A DNA stretch of 56,666 nt, from contig NZ_DLHL01000044.1 of assembly GCF_002483225.1 (NCBI RefSeq), positions 19,596 through 76,261 on the forward strand, written 5' to 3'. The notes below the pieces were generated by a model. That model saw only the letters and a list, made by a program, of their open reading frames with translations. It ran no database searches and was not told the DNA's origin. This document shows positions 43,216 to 52,029 of the stretch, piece by piece (positions within the stretch are counted from its first letter, which is position 1; each line of letters begins with the position of its first letter). The DNA is from Gemmatimonas sp. UBA7669. Lineage in GTDB: Bacteria > Gemmatimonadota > Gemmatimonadetes > Gemmatimonadales > Gemmatimonadaceae. Both the position numbers and the translations under genes were made by a program.

Positions 43216-45801
43216 ATGCCCTTCGCGCCGACCCCCCCGGAAGGTCTCGTCACGCTGTCCAACAACGCCCGCACCGTCCTCGAGAAGCGCTATCTCGTCA
43301 AGGACGCCACGGGCAAGCCGGTCGAGAAGCCCGAGGACATGTTCTGGCGCGTGGCCACGACGGTGGCCGAGGCGGACCGTCGCTACGGGGCCAGCGATGG
43401 CGCCGTGCAGGCGCTGGCCGAGGAGTTCTACTTCCTCATGACGCAGCGTCGCTTCGAGCCCAATTCGCCCACGCTCATGAACGCCGGACGGCCGCTGGGG
43501 CAGCTGTCGGCCTGTTTTGTGCTGCCGGTGGACGACGCGCTCAGCAACGGGCAGAGCGGCATCTATGACACGCTGCGCAGCATGGCGCTCATCCACCAGT
43601 CGGGCGGTGGCACGGGCTTCTCGTTCTCGCGTCTGCGCGCGCGCGGCAGCATGGTGCGCAGCACCACCGGTGTGGCCTCGGGCCCGGTCTCCTTCATGGA
43701 GCTCTACGACGGCAGCACGAATGCCGTGAAGCAGGGTGGCACGCGCCGCGGCGCCAACATGGGCATTCTGCGCGTCGATCATCCCGATGTGCTCGAGTTC
43801 ATCAGTGCCAAGGAGGACCTCACCAAGATCACCAACTTCAACATCTCGGTGGGCGTGACCACGAAGTTCATGGACGCGCTCAAGGCCGATGGCATGTACG
43901 ATCTGATCGATCCGGCCAACGGCAAGGTGACGGGGCAGCTCAAGGCACGCGACGTGTGGGACAAGATGATCCTCGGCGCGTGGCGCACCGGCGAGCCCGG
44001 CGTGTTCTTCATCGACGAGGCCAATCGCTACAACCCGGTGCCGCACCTCGGCAGCTACGAGGCCACCAATCCCTGCGGTGAGCAGCCGCTGCTGCCCTAC
44101 GACGTGTGCAATCTGGGCTCCGTCAACGTGGGCCACTATGTGGTCAACGGGCAGGTGGACTGGGATGCCATGCGGCGCGACATCGCGCTCAGCACGCACT
44201 TCCTCGACAACATCATCGACGTCAACAAGTATCCGCTGCCCGAAATCGACGCGCTGTCCAAGCGCATCCGGCGCATCGGTCTCGGCGTGATGGGTTTTGC
44301 CGACATGCTCGTGCGCCTCGGTATTCCCTATGACAGCGCCGAAGGCGTGGAGATGGGCCGCAAGGTCATGGAGTTCCTCGACGTCGAGGGCAAGAAGGAG
44401 AGCGAGCGCCTGGCCAAGGAGCGCGGCGCCTTCCCCGAGTGGGCGCAGAGCATCTGGGGCCCCGACGAGACCTGCGCGCGTGATGCCAACGGCCAGCGCA
44501 TCCGGCCCATGCAGCTGCTGCGCAACTGCAACGTCACCACGGTGGCGCCCACGGGCACCATCTCCATCATTGCCGGGTGCAGCTCGGGCCTCGAGCCGCT
44601 CTTTGCCGTGGCCTTCATGCGCAATCAGGCCGGCGTCATGATGCCCGATGTCAACGATGACTTCGTGGCCATCGCCAAGTCGGAAGGCTGGTACAGCGAC
44701 GCGCTCATGGAGCGCATCGCCAAGACGGGCAGCGTAAAGCACGACGAAATTCCGGCGCGCTGGCAGCGGGTGTTCACCACCGCCAACGAGATCTCGCCCG
44801 AGTACCACATCCGCATGCAGGCGGCTTTCCAGCAGCACTGCGACTCGGCCATTTCCAAGACCACCAACTTCAGTCACGCCGCCACGGTGGACGACGTGCG
44901 CGCCATCTACGAGCTGGCGTACGACATGAAGTGCAAGGGCGTGACGGTGTACCGCGACGGCTCGCGTGACGGCCAGGTGCTGAGCACCGGCACCACGCAG
45001 GAAGCGGCGGCCAAGCGTGACGGGGCGGCGGCTGCGGCGCCTGCGGCGAGCGAAGCCAAGCCCGAGGCAGCCAAGGAAGCGGTGGCGCTCAAGCGCGAGA
45101 TCGGCGAGCTGCAGGGCACCATTGCCGAGCTGCAGAACGAACTCGATCGCACCAAGAAGGCCCTGTTCAGCGCCGAGGCGGAGAACGCCAACCGTCGTGG
45201 CAAGCGGTCGCGTCCCGACGTGCTGCGTGGCACGACCATCCGCAAGGACACGCCGCTGGGCACGATGTTCGTGAACATCACCGAAGACGAAAAGGGTCAG
45301 CCCTTCGAGATCTTCCTCAACCTTGGCAAGGCTGGCGGCAGCGCCATGGCCGACGCCGAAGCCATTGGTCGGCTCATTTCACTCGCATTGCGCAGCGGCA
45401 TTTCGGTGCAGGAAATCCATCGCCAGTTGCGCGGCATTTCGTCCGACCGTGCTGTGGGCCTGGGCCCCAACAAGGTGCTCTCCATGCCCGACGCGGTGGG
45501 TATTGCGCTCGAGCAGTGGTGGCGGGAGAAGCAGGGCGTGCAGCAGGACCTGCTGGCCGGTGGTCAGACCTTCGCGCCGCAGGGTCCGGTGAACGCGCTG
45601 AGCGCGCCCGTGCCTACGCCCGCTGCCGGCGTGCCCATCACCCGTCCGCCGATGGCCGCCGAGCAGGCGCAGCCGCAGATCGATTTTGGTGGTGTGGGCG
45701 GTGAAGTGTTCATGGGGACCTGCCCGGACTGTGGCTCGCAGCTGGAGTTTGCCGAAGGCTGCGTGAAGTGCCACGTGTGCGGGTTCAGCGAGTGCGGGTG
45801 A
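43216..45801 (+). CDS. nrdJ: Adenosylcobalamin-dependent (class II) ribonucleotide reductase
   Basis: 861 residues from ATG 43216 (GGAG 8 bases upstream). Key features: C100 in LSACFVLPVDD, the active-site N-P-C287-G-E289 loop (the radical Cys and Glu), and PTGTISIIAGCSSGLEP. The C-terminal TSCPD domain (GTMFVNITEDE, KVLSMPDAVGIAL) is followed by a Cys-rich end (CPDCGSQLEFAEGCVKCHVCG) that may carry the redox shuttle. It reduces ribonucleotides to deoxyribonucleotides with B12 and thus works with or without oxygen. No intein is present. An intrinsic terminator follows. Confidence 0.96.
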   Translation: MPFAPTPPEGLVTLSNNARTVLEKRYLVKDATGKPVEKPEDMFWRVATTVAEADRRYGASDGAVQALAEEFYFLMTQRRFEPNSPTLMNAGRPLGQLSACFVLPVDDALSNGQSGIYDTLRSMALIHQSGGGTGFSFSRLRARGSMVRSTTGVASGPVSFMELYDGSTNAVKQGGTRRGANMGILRVDHPDVLEFISAKEDLTKITNFNISVGVTTKFMDALKADGMYDLIDPANGKVTGQLKARDVWDKMILGAWRTGEPGVFFIDEANRYNPVPHLGSYEATNPCGEQPLLPYDVCNLGSVNVGHYVVNGQVDWDAMRRDIALSTHFLDNIIDVNKYPLPEIDALSKRIRRIGLGVMGFADMLVRLGIPYDSAEGVEMGRKVMEFLDVEGKKESERLAKERGAFPEWAQSIWGPDETCARDANGQRIRPMQLLRNCNVTTVAPTGTISIIAGCSSGLEPLFAVAFMRNQAGVMMPDVNDDFVAIAKSEGWYSDALMERIAKTGSVKHDEIPARWQRVFTTANEISPEYHIRMQAAFQQHCDSAISKTTNFSHAATVDDVRAIYELAYDMKCKGVTVYRDGSRDGQVLSTGTTQEAAAKRDGAAAAAPAASEAKPEAAKEAVALKREIGELQGTIAELQNELDRTKKALFSAEAENANRRGKRSRPDVLRGTTIRKDTPLGTMFVNITEDEKGQPFEIFLNLGKAGGSAMADAEAIGRLISLALRSGISVQEIHRQLRGISSDRAVGLGPNKVLSMPDAVGIALEQWWREKQGVQQDLLAGGQTFAPQGPVNALSAPVPTPAAGVPITRPPMAAEQAQPQIDFGGVGGEVFMGTCPDCGSQLEFAEGCVKCHVCGFSECG

Positions 45802-45825
45802 CGGAGCGCGCAGTCCCTTCACAGA

Positions 45826-45866
45826 ACGCGCCACGCCTCGGGAAGGGGCGTGGCGCGTCTTCTTCT
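45826..45866 (+). terminator. Intrinsic terminator after nrdJ
   Basis: A perfect 12-bp stem acgcgccacgcc (45826-45837) with ggcgtggcgcgt (45847-45858) and 9-base loop, followed by cttcttct. It marks the boundary between the housekeeping region and the lower-GC dGTPase pair. Confidence 0.85.
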
Positions 45867-45892
45867 ACCAGTCACCATCGCAATCAGGAGAC

Positions 45893-47284
45893 ATGAAGTT
45901 GAATTGGTCAACACTGCTTTCGGCGAAGCGGGTGAAGGAACTTTCCGGACAGTCGCACACCACGGCAAAGCCAGGCACGGACACTCGCTCGGAACACGAG
46001 CGGGACTATGGCCGCGCCGTGTTCTGTACTCCAGTTCGCCGGCTACAGGACAAAGCACAGGTCTTCCCACGTGAACCGAATGACTCCGTGAGAACCCGCC
46101 TTACGCACTCGCTAGAAGTGTCTACGTTGTGCAGAAGTCTCGTCGCAGGTCTTCGCGAGTTCCTTCATCAGAACGGGGTAGCTGAAGATGGGGTCCGTTC
46201 AATTGAGGCGATCGCTGCGACTTCTGGATTGCTGCACGACATTGGCAATCCACCGTTTGGTCACGCCGGAGAACGAGCAATCGCTGAGTGGTACCTAGCA
46301 AAGAAGAAGGATGATGCCGCGATCGATTTGCTTTCAAAGAACGATACGCCTCGAAGTTCAGATTTCGAGAACTTTGACGGCAACCCACAGACTGTACGTC
46401 TCGTAACGCGCCTTCAACTTCTTGCCGATCACTACGGACTCAATCTTTGCGCGGGAACGGTAGCGGCGCTGATCAAGTATACCGCATGCTCAACAGAAAT
46501 TGATTCGAACATCCATGCTCGTAGCAAAATCGGCTACTTTCAGTCTGAGCGAAATATCGTAGACCTCGTTCGCGACGCAACTGGAATCGGCGCCTCGCGC
46601 CACCCGCTTGTTTTTCTGGTTGAGGCGGCGGACGATATGGTGTATTCGACTGTGGATATAGAGGACGCTGTGAAGAAAGGCCTGTTCGATTGGTCGGTGG
46701 TAAAGGCCAAAATTTCCGAGGTAGATGATTCTCTGCCAGCGGACGTTGAGGCGTACATTGGACAATTCAACTGGACCGGTCTGTCACGCTCAGCGCGAGA
46801 TGAGGCGCTCGTTCAATTTCTTCGCACCAAGCTAATCTATCTTCATGTAGAAGCGGTCGTGACTGTCTTCAGGGACCGGTATGAAGAGATCATGCGTGGC
46901 GAGTACGACGGGGAACTCCTCTGTGAAGGTCGATCTTCTCAACTACTCGATGCGTGCGGGAAGTTAGCAAAGGAGAACATCTACTCCAATCGTGAAGTGA
47001 TGCTGGCCGAGCTTGAAGGTCGCGCAGCCATCCAAGGTTTACTTGATGACCTCTGGGACGGAGTCTCAAACAACCAAAGAACCGATCGCAAGAGTTTTTC
47101 CTACAAGATTTACCACGCAATCTCGTCCAATTATCGGAGCGTGTTTGAAAAGGCTGTAACTGATCCAACCTTAAGTCCGGAACAGCGAACATATCATCAG
47201 CTTCAGCTCGTCACCGACTACGTGTGTGGCATGACTGATTCTTACGTAATAGAGATGTTTAGAAAGCTGAGAGCTGGCAGGTAG
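45893..47284 (+). CDS. dgt: Deoxyguanosinetriphosphate triphosphohydrolase (HD domain)
   Basis: 463 residues; AGGAG just upstream of ATG 45893. dGTPase HD core: RRLQDKAQVFPRE, H72 in RTRLTHSLEV, H115-D116 in GLLHDIGNPPFGHAGERAI, and the last metal Asp in VEAADDMVYSTVDIEDA. All metal ligands are present. dGTPases hydrolyse dGTP to deoxyguanosine and triphosphate; several act in phage defence by depleting dNTPs. The base composition is much less GC-rich than the neighbours, indicating recent transfer. It is paired with a nucleotidyltransferase gene 3 bases downstream. Confidence 0.9.
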   Translation: MKLNWSTLLSAKRVKELSGQSHTTAKPGTDTRSEHERDYGRAVFCTPVRRLQDKAQVFPREPNDSVRTRLTHSLEVSTLCRSLVAGLREFLHQNGVAEDGVRSIEAIAATSGLLHDIGNPPFGHAGERAIAEWYLAKKKDDAAIDLLSKNDTPRSSDFENFDGNPQTVRLVTRLQLLADHYGLNLCAGTVAALIKYTACSTEIDSNIHARSKIGYFQSERNIVDLVRDATGIGASRHPLVFLVEAADDMVYSTVDIEDAVKKGLFDWSVVKAKISEVDDSLPADVEAYIGQFNWTGLSRSARDEALVQFLRTKLIYLHVEAVVTVFRDRYEEIMRGEYDGELLCEGRSSQLLDACGKLAKENIYSNREVMLAELEGRAAIQGLLDDLWDGVSNNQRTDRKSFSYKIYHAISSNYRSVFEKAVTDPTLSPEQRTYHQLQLVTDYVCGMTDSYVIEMFRKLRAGR

Positions 47285-47287
47285 CTT

Positions 47288-48112
47288 GTGGAACGCGAGA
47301 TTAGGCAGACTCGAAGGCGCATACGTGAAGGCGTAATGCGGCTTTTGGATGGCGCGCGACCTGAGTTGCGCGAGATCGGTACACTGCTAAATCAACTTGG
47401 CCAGCGTTGTGCTGACTTGGTCGTTTTTGGTGGGTACTTGCGCTCGCACGCTTTGCTTGGTGCCCGAGCTACAGTTCGTGATATTGACTTGGTCGCTCAC
47501 GGTGTAAGCGACCGGGAACTTGCGAGGCTTGTTAGGCCGTACCTAATTAGCCGAAATCAGTTCGGCGGTTATAAGCTTCGAGTCGGGGCTTGGAGAGTTG
47601 ACTTATGGACACTTTCGTCAACATGGGCAATTCGAGAGCGGCTAGTGCCGCTTGACGGCATCTCTAGTCTGCTTCGAACAACATTCTTCAATATAGAGGC
47701 CATGTTTGTGCGGCCAAGACTGTGGCAGCCTCTCTCTCAGACGATACTGGAGGATAACGGAGCCCTCGATGGCATCAGCAGGCGGTGTCTTTCGATTATT
47801 CTGGAGGAGAATCCTTTCCCCGAGCTTTGTGTGGTCCGAGCGTATGCACTTTCGCAGGGACTTGGTTTTGGCCTAGACCACCGCCTTGTAGAGTATGTGC
47901 GCGAGAACGCTAAGGCTTTAGGTGATATTCGCCTTCGCGAGGCACACATTCGGCACTATCGCCGAGGTGACTGGTCTTCTAAGGCGTTTCAGATCTGGCT
48001 TGCAGAATTGAATCCAGATGCTGTGATGTCGAGGGAACTCAATCAGGGCATTCAGCAGTTCGAACTAGCTCTTGACAGTGATTCGAAGGCGGAACGCGCC
48101 ATGCGTCCCTAG
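47288..48112 (+). CDS. Pol-beta superfamily nucleotidyltransferase
   Basis: 274 residues from GTG 47288. NTase head: G48-G49 (VVFGGYLRS) followed by D65-I-D67 (VRDIDLVAHG) and a third acid D105 (WRVDLWTL), the metal-binding set of Pol-beta-type NTases. The rest is helical and contains a substrate-recognition-like helical part. It shares the low GC of the dGTPase gene and follows it after 3 bases, so the two form one operon. Substrate unknown; a nucleotide- or tRNA-modifying toxin/effector is possible. The stop TAG coincides with the left edge of the IS630 remnant, so the C-terminus might be truncated. Confidence 0.75.
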   Translation: MEREIRQTRRRIREGVMRLLDGARPELREIGTLLNQLGQRCADLVVFGGYLRSHALLGARATVRDIDLVAHGVSDRELARLVRPYLISRNQFGGYKLRVGAWRVDLWTLSSTWAIRERLVPLDGISSLLRTTFFNIEAMFVRPRLWQPLSQTILEDNGALDGISRRCLSIILEENPFPELCVVRAYALSQGLGFGLDHRLVEYVRENAKALGDIRLREAHIRHYRRGDWSSKAFQIWLAELNPDAVMSRELNQGIQQFELALDSDSKAERAMRP

Positions 48113-48129
48113 TGGGACGTGGTTGAAAT

Positions 48130-48702
48130 GTGGATAGCACAAGAGTTGTAGTACCACGCGGTATGTTTACCACTACGATGGATCGCGTGCGCACCTCCGA
48201 GGATCGCCGCACGCTGGAGCAGATGCTGCGGCAGACGACGCTGAGCCAGGAGATCGCGAAGCGCGTGCGCGTCGTGCTCGCGCTGGCCGATGGCGCCAGC
48301 TATTCGACCATCGCCGCGCGCTTGGCGTGCACGGATCGGTTCATTGCCATCTGGAAGCGCCGGTTTGTCGAGGGCGGCGTGCTGGCGTTGGCCGATGCGC
48401 CGCGCGCGGGGCGGGGGCATGGGATGAGCGCCGCGCTGGCGGCGAAGATTGTCCGGCACACGCTCCAGACGAAGCCGCCGGCGCCCCTCACGCACTGGTC
48501 GAGCCGCCGCCTCGCGGCCGAGCTCGGCGTCGCGCATACCACGGTGACCACGGTGTGGAAGCGGCACGAGCTCAAGCCCCATCGGCTGGAGCGCTACAAG
48601 GGCAGCCCGGATCCCGATTTCGAGACGAAGGCGGCGGACATCATTGGGCTCCATATCGATCCTCCGGTGAACGCGGTGGTGTTTTGCGTCGACGAGAACT
48701 AA
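48130..48702 (+). pseudogene. IS630 family transposase, 3' truncated
   Basis: Up to 190 residues; ATG 48178 is a likely native start. Helix-turn-helix repeats (SYSTIAARLACTDRFIAIW, LTHWSSRRLAAELGVAHTTV) and the family linker PHRLERYKGSPDPDF are intact. The sequence stops at VVFCVDEN, exactly where the first catalytic Asp of the DDE domain lies. The rest is replaced by IS3-type sequence. The upstream bases gtggttgaaatgtggatagc look like an IS630 end. It cannot be an active enzyme. Confidence 0.85.
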
Positions 48703-48739
48703 GCTTGCCCCGAAAAAGTGGACACGTACGTGAAAGGAC

Positions 48740-49042
48740 CTACGCGACCATCCGTTGCCGCCCTTCGTGCTCCGCCGGACTGACGTAGCCGAACGTAGAA
48801 GGTCGCCGCTTCCGGTTGTACCAGCCCTCGATGTAGCGGAAGATCGCGCCGCGTGCGTCGGCGCGCGTGTGCCAGTCGTGCCGCATGACGAGTTCGCACT
48901 CCAAGGTTGCGAAGAAGCTTTCGGCGACGGCGTTGTCATAACAGTCGCCTTTGCCGCTCATGCTGGCCAGCATGCTATGCTGCGCCAATTCGTCGCGATA
49001 CGCCGCCGACGCGTATTGGGCGGATTCAAGCGGTCGTCGCAA
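48740..49042 (-). pseudogene. IS3 family transposase OrfB, C-terminal fragment
   Basis: Recognisable from about QYASAAYRDELAQHSM, through SGKGDCYDNAVAESFFATLE (with the last catalytic Glu), to FRYIEGWYNRKRRPSTFGYVSP. The N-terminal two-thirds, including the first two catalytic Asp, are missing. The terminal sequence near 48707-48722 (tgccccgaaaaagtgg) is an IS3-type inverted-repeat end. The fragment joins the IS630 remnant on one side and the IS30 remnant on the other. Confidence 0.85.
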
Positions 49043-49217
49043 CGGCAGGTTGTGCGACAGAGCTTAGATGTTCGTTTAGCGCCTCTGCTGGCGTCTTCCA
49101 TCCTGACGTTTTGCGCGGCCTATTGTTGAAGGCCAGTGCTACGGCTTTGAGTTCTTGCTCACTCCATCGAGACAGATCGGTACCTTTGGGGACGTATTGG
49201 CGCAGCAGCCCGGTGGC
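49026..49217 (-). pseudogene. IS30 family transposase, C-terminal fragment
   Basis: About 63 residues matching the end of IS30 transposases: TGLLRQYVPKGTDLS, then EQELKAVALAFNNRPRKTSG and WKTPAEALNEHL with the typical C-terminal tail. The DDE catalytic domain is lost. The reading frame extends further upstream (to 49271) into unrelated sequence. It overlaps the IS3 fragment by a few bases at the junction. Confidence 0.8.
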
Positions 49218-49271
49218 GCGCCCTCGCGCGACGCGGTCCGCGCCGATGGCGTGGCATGGGCAAGCTGACAA

Positions 49272-49788
49272 GGGCGGCGCCGCGTGTGAACGGTGAGGTG
49301 TCTGCTTCGCACGGCACGTGCATCGCGGACCGCGTCAAGCGGGTTATCAGGTGCGGTCTCGGGCGTGGTATTAGGCGGAGCACGTGCGCCGACGCGTCGC
49401 GAGGAGGGGCCAACGGCGGCCACTGCGAATGTTGGAAAGTCCGCCCGCGGCTAATCTTGCCGATGGCGTATTCGCTGCCTCTCGCCCGAACACACCCCCA
49501 AGAGTACGTTGGTGGGCCGCGGGCATCACGCTGGTCCGCGCGGGACGGTTCGGTTTCTCGCTGTCGAACGACCGCCCTTCGGGTGCGGCGCTACCGCTTC
49601 TCGCGCGACGGACACGGTCCCGCGGTGTTCGTGGGCGAGTTCTCAGGTGATGGCGTTGACGGCGGCGACGTCGAGCTGATCTGACCGACTCCCACGCTAG
49701 GGCGACTGCATCTCCGTGCGCCTGCACGATCGAGAGCGCGGCCTGTCGCGTGTCCGTGTCGCGCACGTCTCGACAAGCAGACGTTCGC
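49272..49788. other. Non-coding or decayed stretch
   Basis: No gene, repeat or RNA was recognised here. Open frames exist on both strands but overlap one another and none resembles a family I know. A plus-strand frame ends in RFSRDGHGPAVFVGEF (stop 49684) and could be a decayed gene. The stretch lies between IS remnants and the 3' end of the 694-residue protein gene. Confidence 0.4.
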
Positions 49789-51873
49789 CTACTGCACGTG
49801 CGCGGGGAGGATGCAGCGATAGGTTCCGACCGCTCCGGTAGGGAAGATGTCCCCCGGATCGGGTCGACCCGCCGCAGTCAGCGCACTGCGGATAGCTCTC
49901 ATGGCGCCAGACTTTGCCTGTCGTGCGGCAGTGGTGTCATCGTCGCGTGCTCCGGATAGGCTAGCGACGAGCGCTTGCATTTCGACCGGGCCCGTCGCTG
50001 CGGCCATATGCTCGACGAAGCGGAACGGCTGCGAATCTCGGCTCAATCCGTCGATCGCGATCCCGTCAACCCAAATCGCGCCGCGTTCTCGATCGACGAC
50101 AAGTCTCGTCCCGGTAGGGGCAGTATGCACTGCGGGAACGCGGTTGAAGATCCCCGCCGCCATGAGACCGCTGCGTATTGCGGTCGCGCGGGTCGGCAGC
50201 GGACTGTCGAGGATCGCCTGCCTTGATAGCGGCGCGTGCGTGGGAGAGGGTATCAGCAACGCGGATGGTTCACCGCCAGCGGTCTGGAGGAGCGCTGCCT
50301 CGCTCGCGTCATCCGGCGCCCGAAGCGCGTACATCAGCCGAAGCCGTGTGTCTCCGAGCGACGCTACACCAAGATCCAACATGCGCTGCGCGCTCGTCCA
50401 TCGCGCGGCTGGGCCAACGAGGCTGAGACGGGACTGCAGCTCAAGCCGCAAGAGCTCGGGGTCGAGCTCGAAACCGTCGATATCGGTCATGGAGAGTGTG
50501 CGTGACGGGATCTCCGGCATCGTGCTCACTCCATAAACCTGCGCGCCACCAACGTCATGCGGGATGATCGCGCGGCCCGCACCGGGGTGGTCCTGGCTCT
50601 CAATTGCCTGCAACCGTACATGTCTCAATACGTTCGCCGTGATCAGAGCGTCGGTGTCCCGCCCGAACAGCTTGCGCCAGACGGCAATCGGATGACGCCA
50701 CGGATAGAGGGACCAGAGATCTGCGGGCGACGCGGCTGTTGCGCCACGTACGATGCCGATGCTCTGGAGAAATTCATCGACCAGGCTCTCATGCGGCCGA
50801 TGGCTCACTTCAACCCGACTCGGCGCCCGCACGATCACGGTAGTGGGCCGCGTGCTCTTACCGATCACGTCGAGCTTGAGTTTGGCTTGCAGGAGAGTTC
50901 CCTCGGACAGGTTCAGCCGGAGTTCCTCGACCTGCGCAAAGCAGTCGTCGGCCCGAATCTGGACGAAACCGCGGTCCCCCCGTTCCCACGAGAGCTCGAC
51001 AAGCCGCACTCTCCCAATGCCCACGACGTTGTGTTGATCCAAAAGCGCACGTCCGTGTTCTTGCAACGGACGTAAGGAGCACACCGCGTCCCCCGCGAAG
51101 AACGACTCGTCGCCGAAGAGTAGTTGGCCGAGTGTCCGGCGGTAGTACTCGACCATCGACGGGGCGCGCACGGAAATCCTGAGTGTTCCGAGCGACGCGT
51201 CATAGCGCAGGACATCGCCATGTACCGGATAGTACGCAATGGTCGAGCGCGATGCCGTTCCAGGTAAGACGGCTACCGGAGTGCGGCGGTGATGGCTTCG
51301 GGTTATGTGAAAAATGACAATGTTGTTGTCTTCGAGTACGCGGGCCTGCACGTGGCCGCCCAACTGGTGCAGCTCCGAGAAGGCTCGAGTCGCGTCTTCC
51401 AAGGCGACGCACATCGAGGCCAGGTCTGGAATGGGCGGCGCTTCGCGGCCGACAAACTCGTGGTACGGTCGCCGCCTCCCGTGTTCGACGACTTGGGTAA
51501 GGGCACGGTCGAACACGTCGCGCAAGCGAGCGTCCGTTCGCTTACGCAGGTAGACACACAGTGCGAATTCGCGCGCCCCAAGTTCCTGCGGAAGCTCCTC
51601 GGGCGCGATATGGCGGTCCTCAAGCGCGCGCGCGAGCGCGTCACGACCGGATGTCGAGCCGAGCATCTCGAGCGCTTCAAACGCCTGGGAAAGCTCGTCG
51701 CTGATCGGTTCAGTAGCCAACGCCTGGACGAGATCGGGCGTGGTCAGGCTCTCACGCAGGGTCGCCAACGACGGTGGCCATCCGATCGCATCGAAAAGCT
51801 CGCGCCATCGAATGACGGGAATCTCCTCCAGCATCGCGGTGTCCAACCAGACTTGCGGCAGCGCCAGTGGCAT
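49789..51873 (-). CDS. Unknown 694-residue protein with winged-helix-like C-terminus, Ubl operon
   Basis: Start at 51873 is fixed by AGGAGG 7 bases upstream. Residues 1-180 are helical and acidic. Residues about 180-330 are beta-rich and include SIAYYPVHGD-like and LGQLLFGDESFF segments. The last 100 residues (GAIWVDGIAIDGLSRDSQPF ... AMRAIRSALTAAG ... GAVGTYRCIL) have the order of strands and helices of an OmpR/PhoB winged helix, suggesting DNA or protein binding. No catalytic motif was found. It is the last gene of the ubiquitin-like operon and may be the target, effector or regulator. I do not recognise the family. Confidence 0.75.
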   Translation of the reverse strand: MPLALPQVWLDTAMLEEIPVIRWRELFDAIGWPPSLATLRESLTTPDLVQALATEPISDELSQAFEALEMLGSTSGRDALARALEDRHIAPEELPQELGAREFALCVYLRKRTDARLRDVFDRALTQVVEHGRRRPYHEFVGREAPPIPDLASMCVALEDATRAFSELHQLGGHVQARVLEDNNIVIFHITRSHHRRTPVAVLPGTASRSTIAYYPVHGDVLRYDASLGTLRISVRAPSMVEYYRRTLGQLLFGDESFFAGDAVCSLRPLQEHGRALLDQHNVVGIGRVRLVELSWERGDRGFVQIRADDCFAQVEELRLNLSEGTLLQAKLKLDVIGKSTRPTTVIVRAPSRVEVSHRPHESLVDEFLQSIGIVRGATAASPADLWSLYPWRHPIAVWRKLFGRDTDALITANVLRHVRLQAIESQDHPGAGRAIIPHDVGGAQVYGVSTMPEIPSRTLSMTDIDGFELDPELLRLELQSRLSLVGPAARWTSAQRMLDLGVASLGDTRLRLMYALRAPDDASEAALLQTAGGEPSALLIPSPTHAPLSRQAILDSPLPTRATAIRSGLMAAGIFNRVPAVHTAPTGTRLVVDRERGAIWVDGIAIDGLSRDSQPFRFVEHMAAATGPVEMQALVASLSGARDDDTTAARQAKSGAMRAIRSALTAAGRPDPGDIFPTGAVGTYRCILPAHVQ

Positions 51874-51876
51874 CGG

Positions 51877-52017
51877 TCATCCTCCTATCAGCCGAAAGAT
51901 TTCAGAGTAAGGTACGAATCGTTGGTCGAGCCAATCGCAGGTCGGTTCTTGCCCCTTGTCGATGATGGCGAGTCGCCGCGGTGGAGTGGTGGATCGACCC
52001 GCATAGAAAGGTATCAT
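51877..52017 (-). CDS. 46-residue small protein in Ubl operon
   Basis: An uninterrupted 46-codon frame (begins MIPFYAGRSTTPPRRLAI, ends EIFRLIGG) fills the gap between the JAB-E1 gene and the 694-residue protein gene. Its stop TGA lies inside the bases between the AGGAGG of the next gene and its ATG. This tight packing and the protein-like composition support it. It begins 12 bases after the JAB-E1 stop. One Cys and several aromatic residues; no family recognised. No strong Shine-Dalgarno is visible, so it may depend on coupling to the upstream gene. Confidence 0.55.
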   Translation of the reverse strand: MIPFYAGRSTTPPRRLAIIDKGQEPTCDWLDQRFVPYSEIFRLIGG

Positions 52018-52029
52018 AGACACTGTGGC

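Larger units (their letters stand above)
48112..49271. mobile_element. Composite of IS630, IS3 and IS30 remnants
   Basis: Three partial transposase genes of different families are packed in about 1.1 kb. The IS630 fragment is plus strand and truncated at its DDE region. The IS3 fragment is minus strand and has only the 3' end. The IS30 fragment is minus strand and C-terminal only. The order implies nested insertions and deletions. It separates the dGTPase pair from the ubiquitin-like operon. Confidence 0.85.

Noticed and set aside
43075..44877. 600-codon open frame on the minus strand
   Set aside because: Exact antisense of nrdJ; no family motif.
43216..45801. Intein or intron in nrdJ
   Set aside because: These are common in ribonucleotide reductases, but the catalytic blocks are continuous and no splicing motifs are seen.
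49371..49766. Possible gene downstream of the Ubl operon
   Set aside because: Several overlapping frames on both strands, Arg-rich, without family resemblance or ribosome site.
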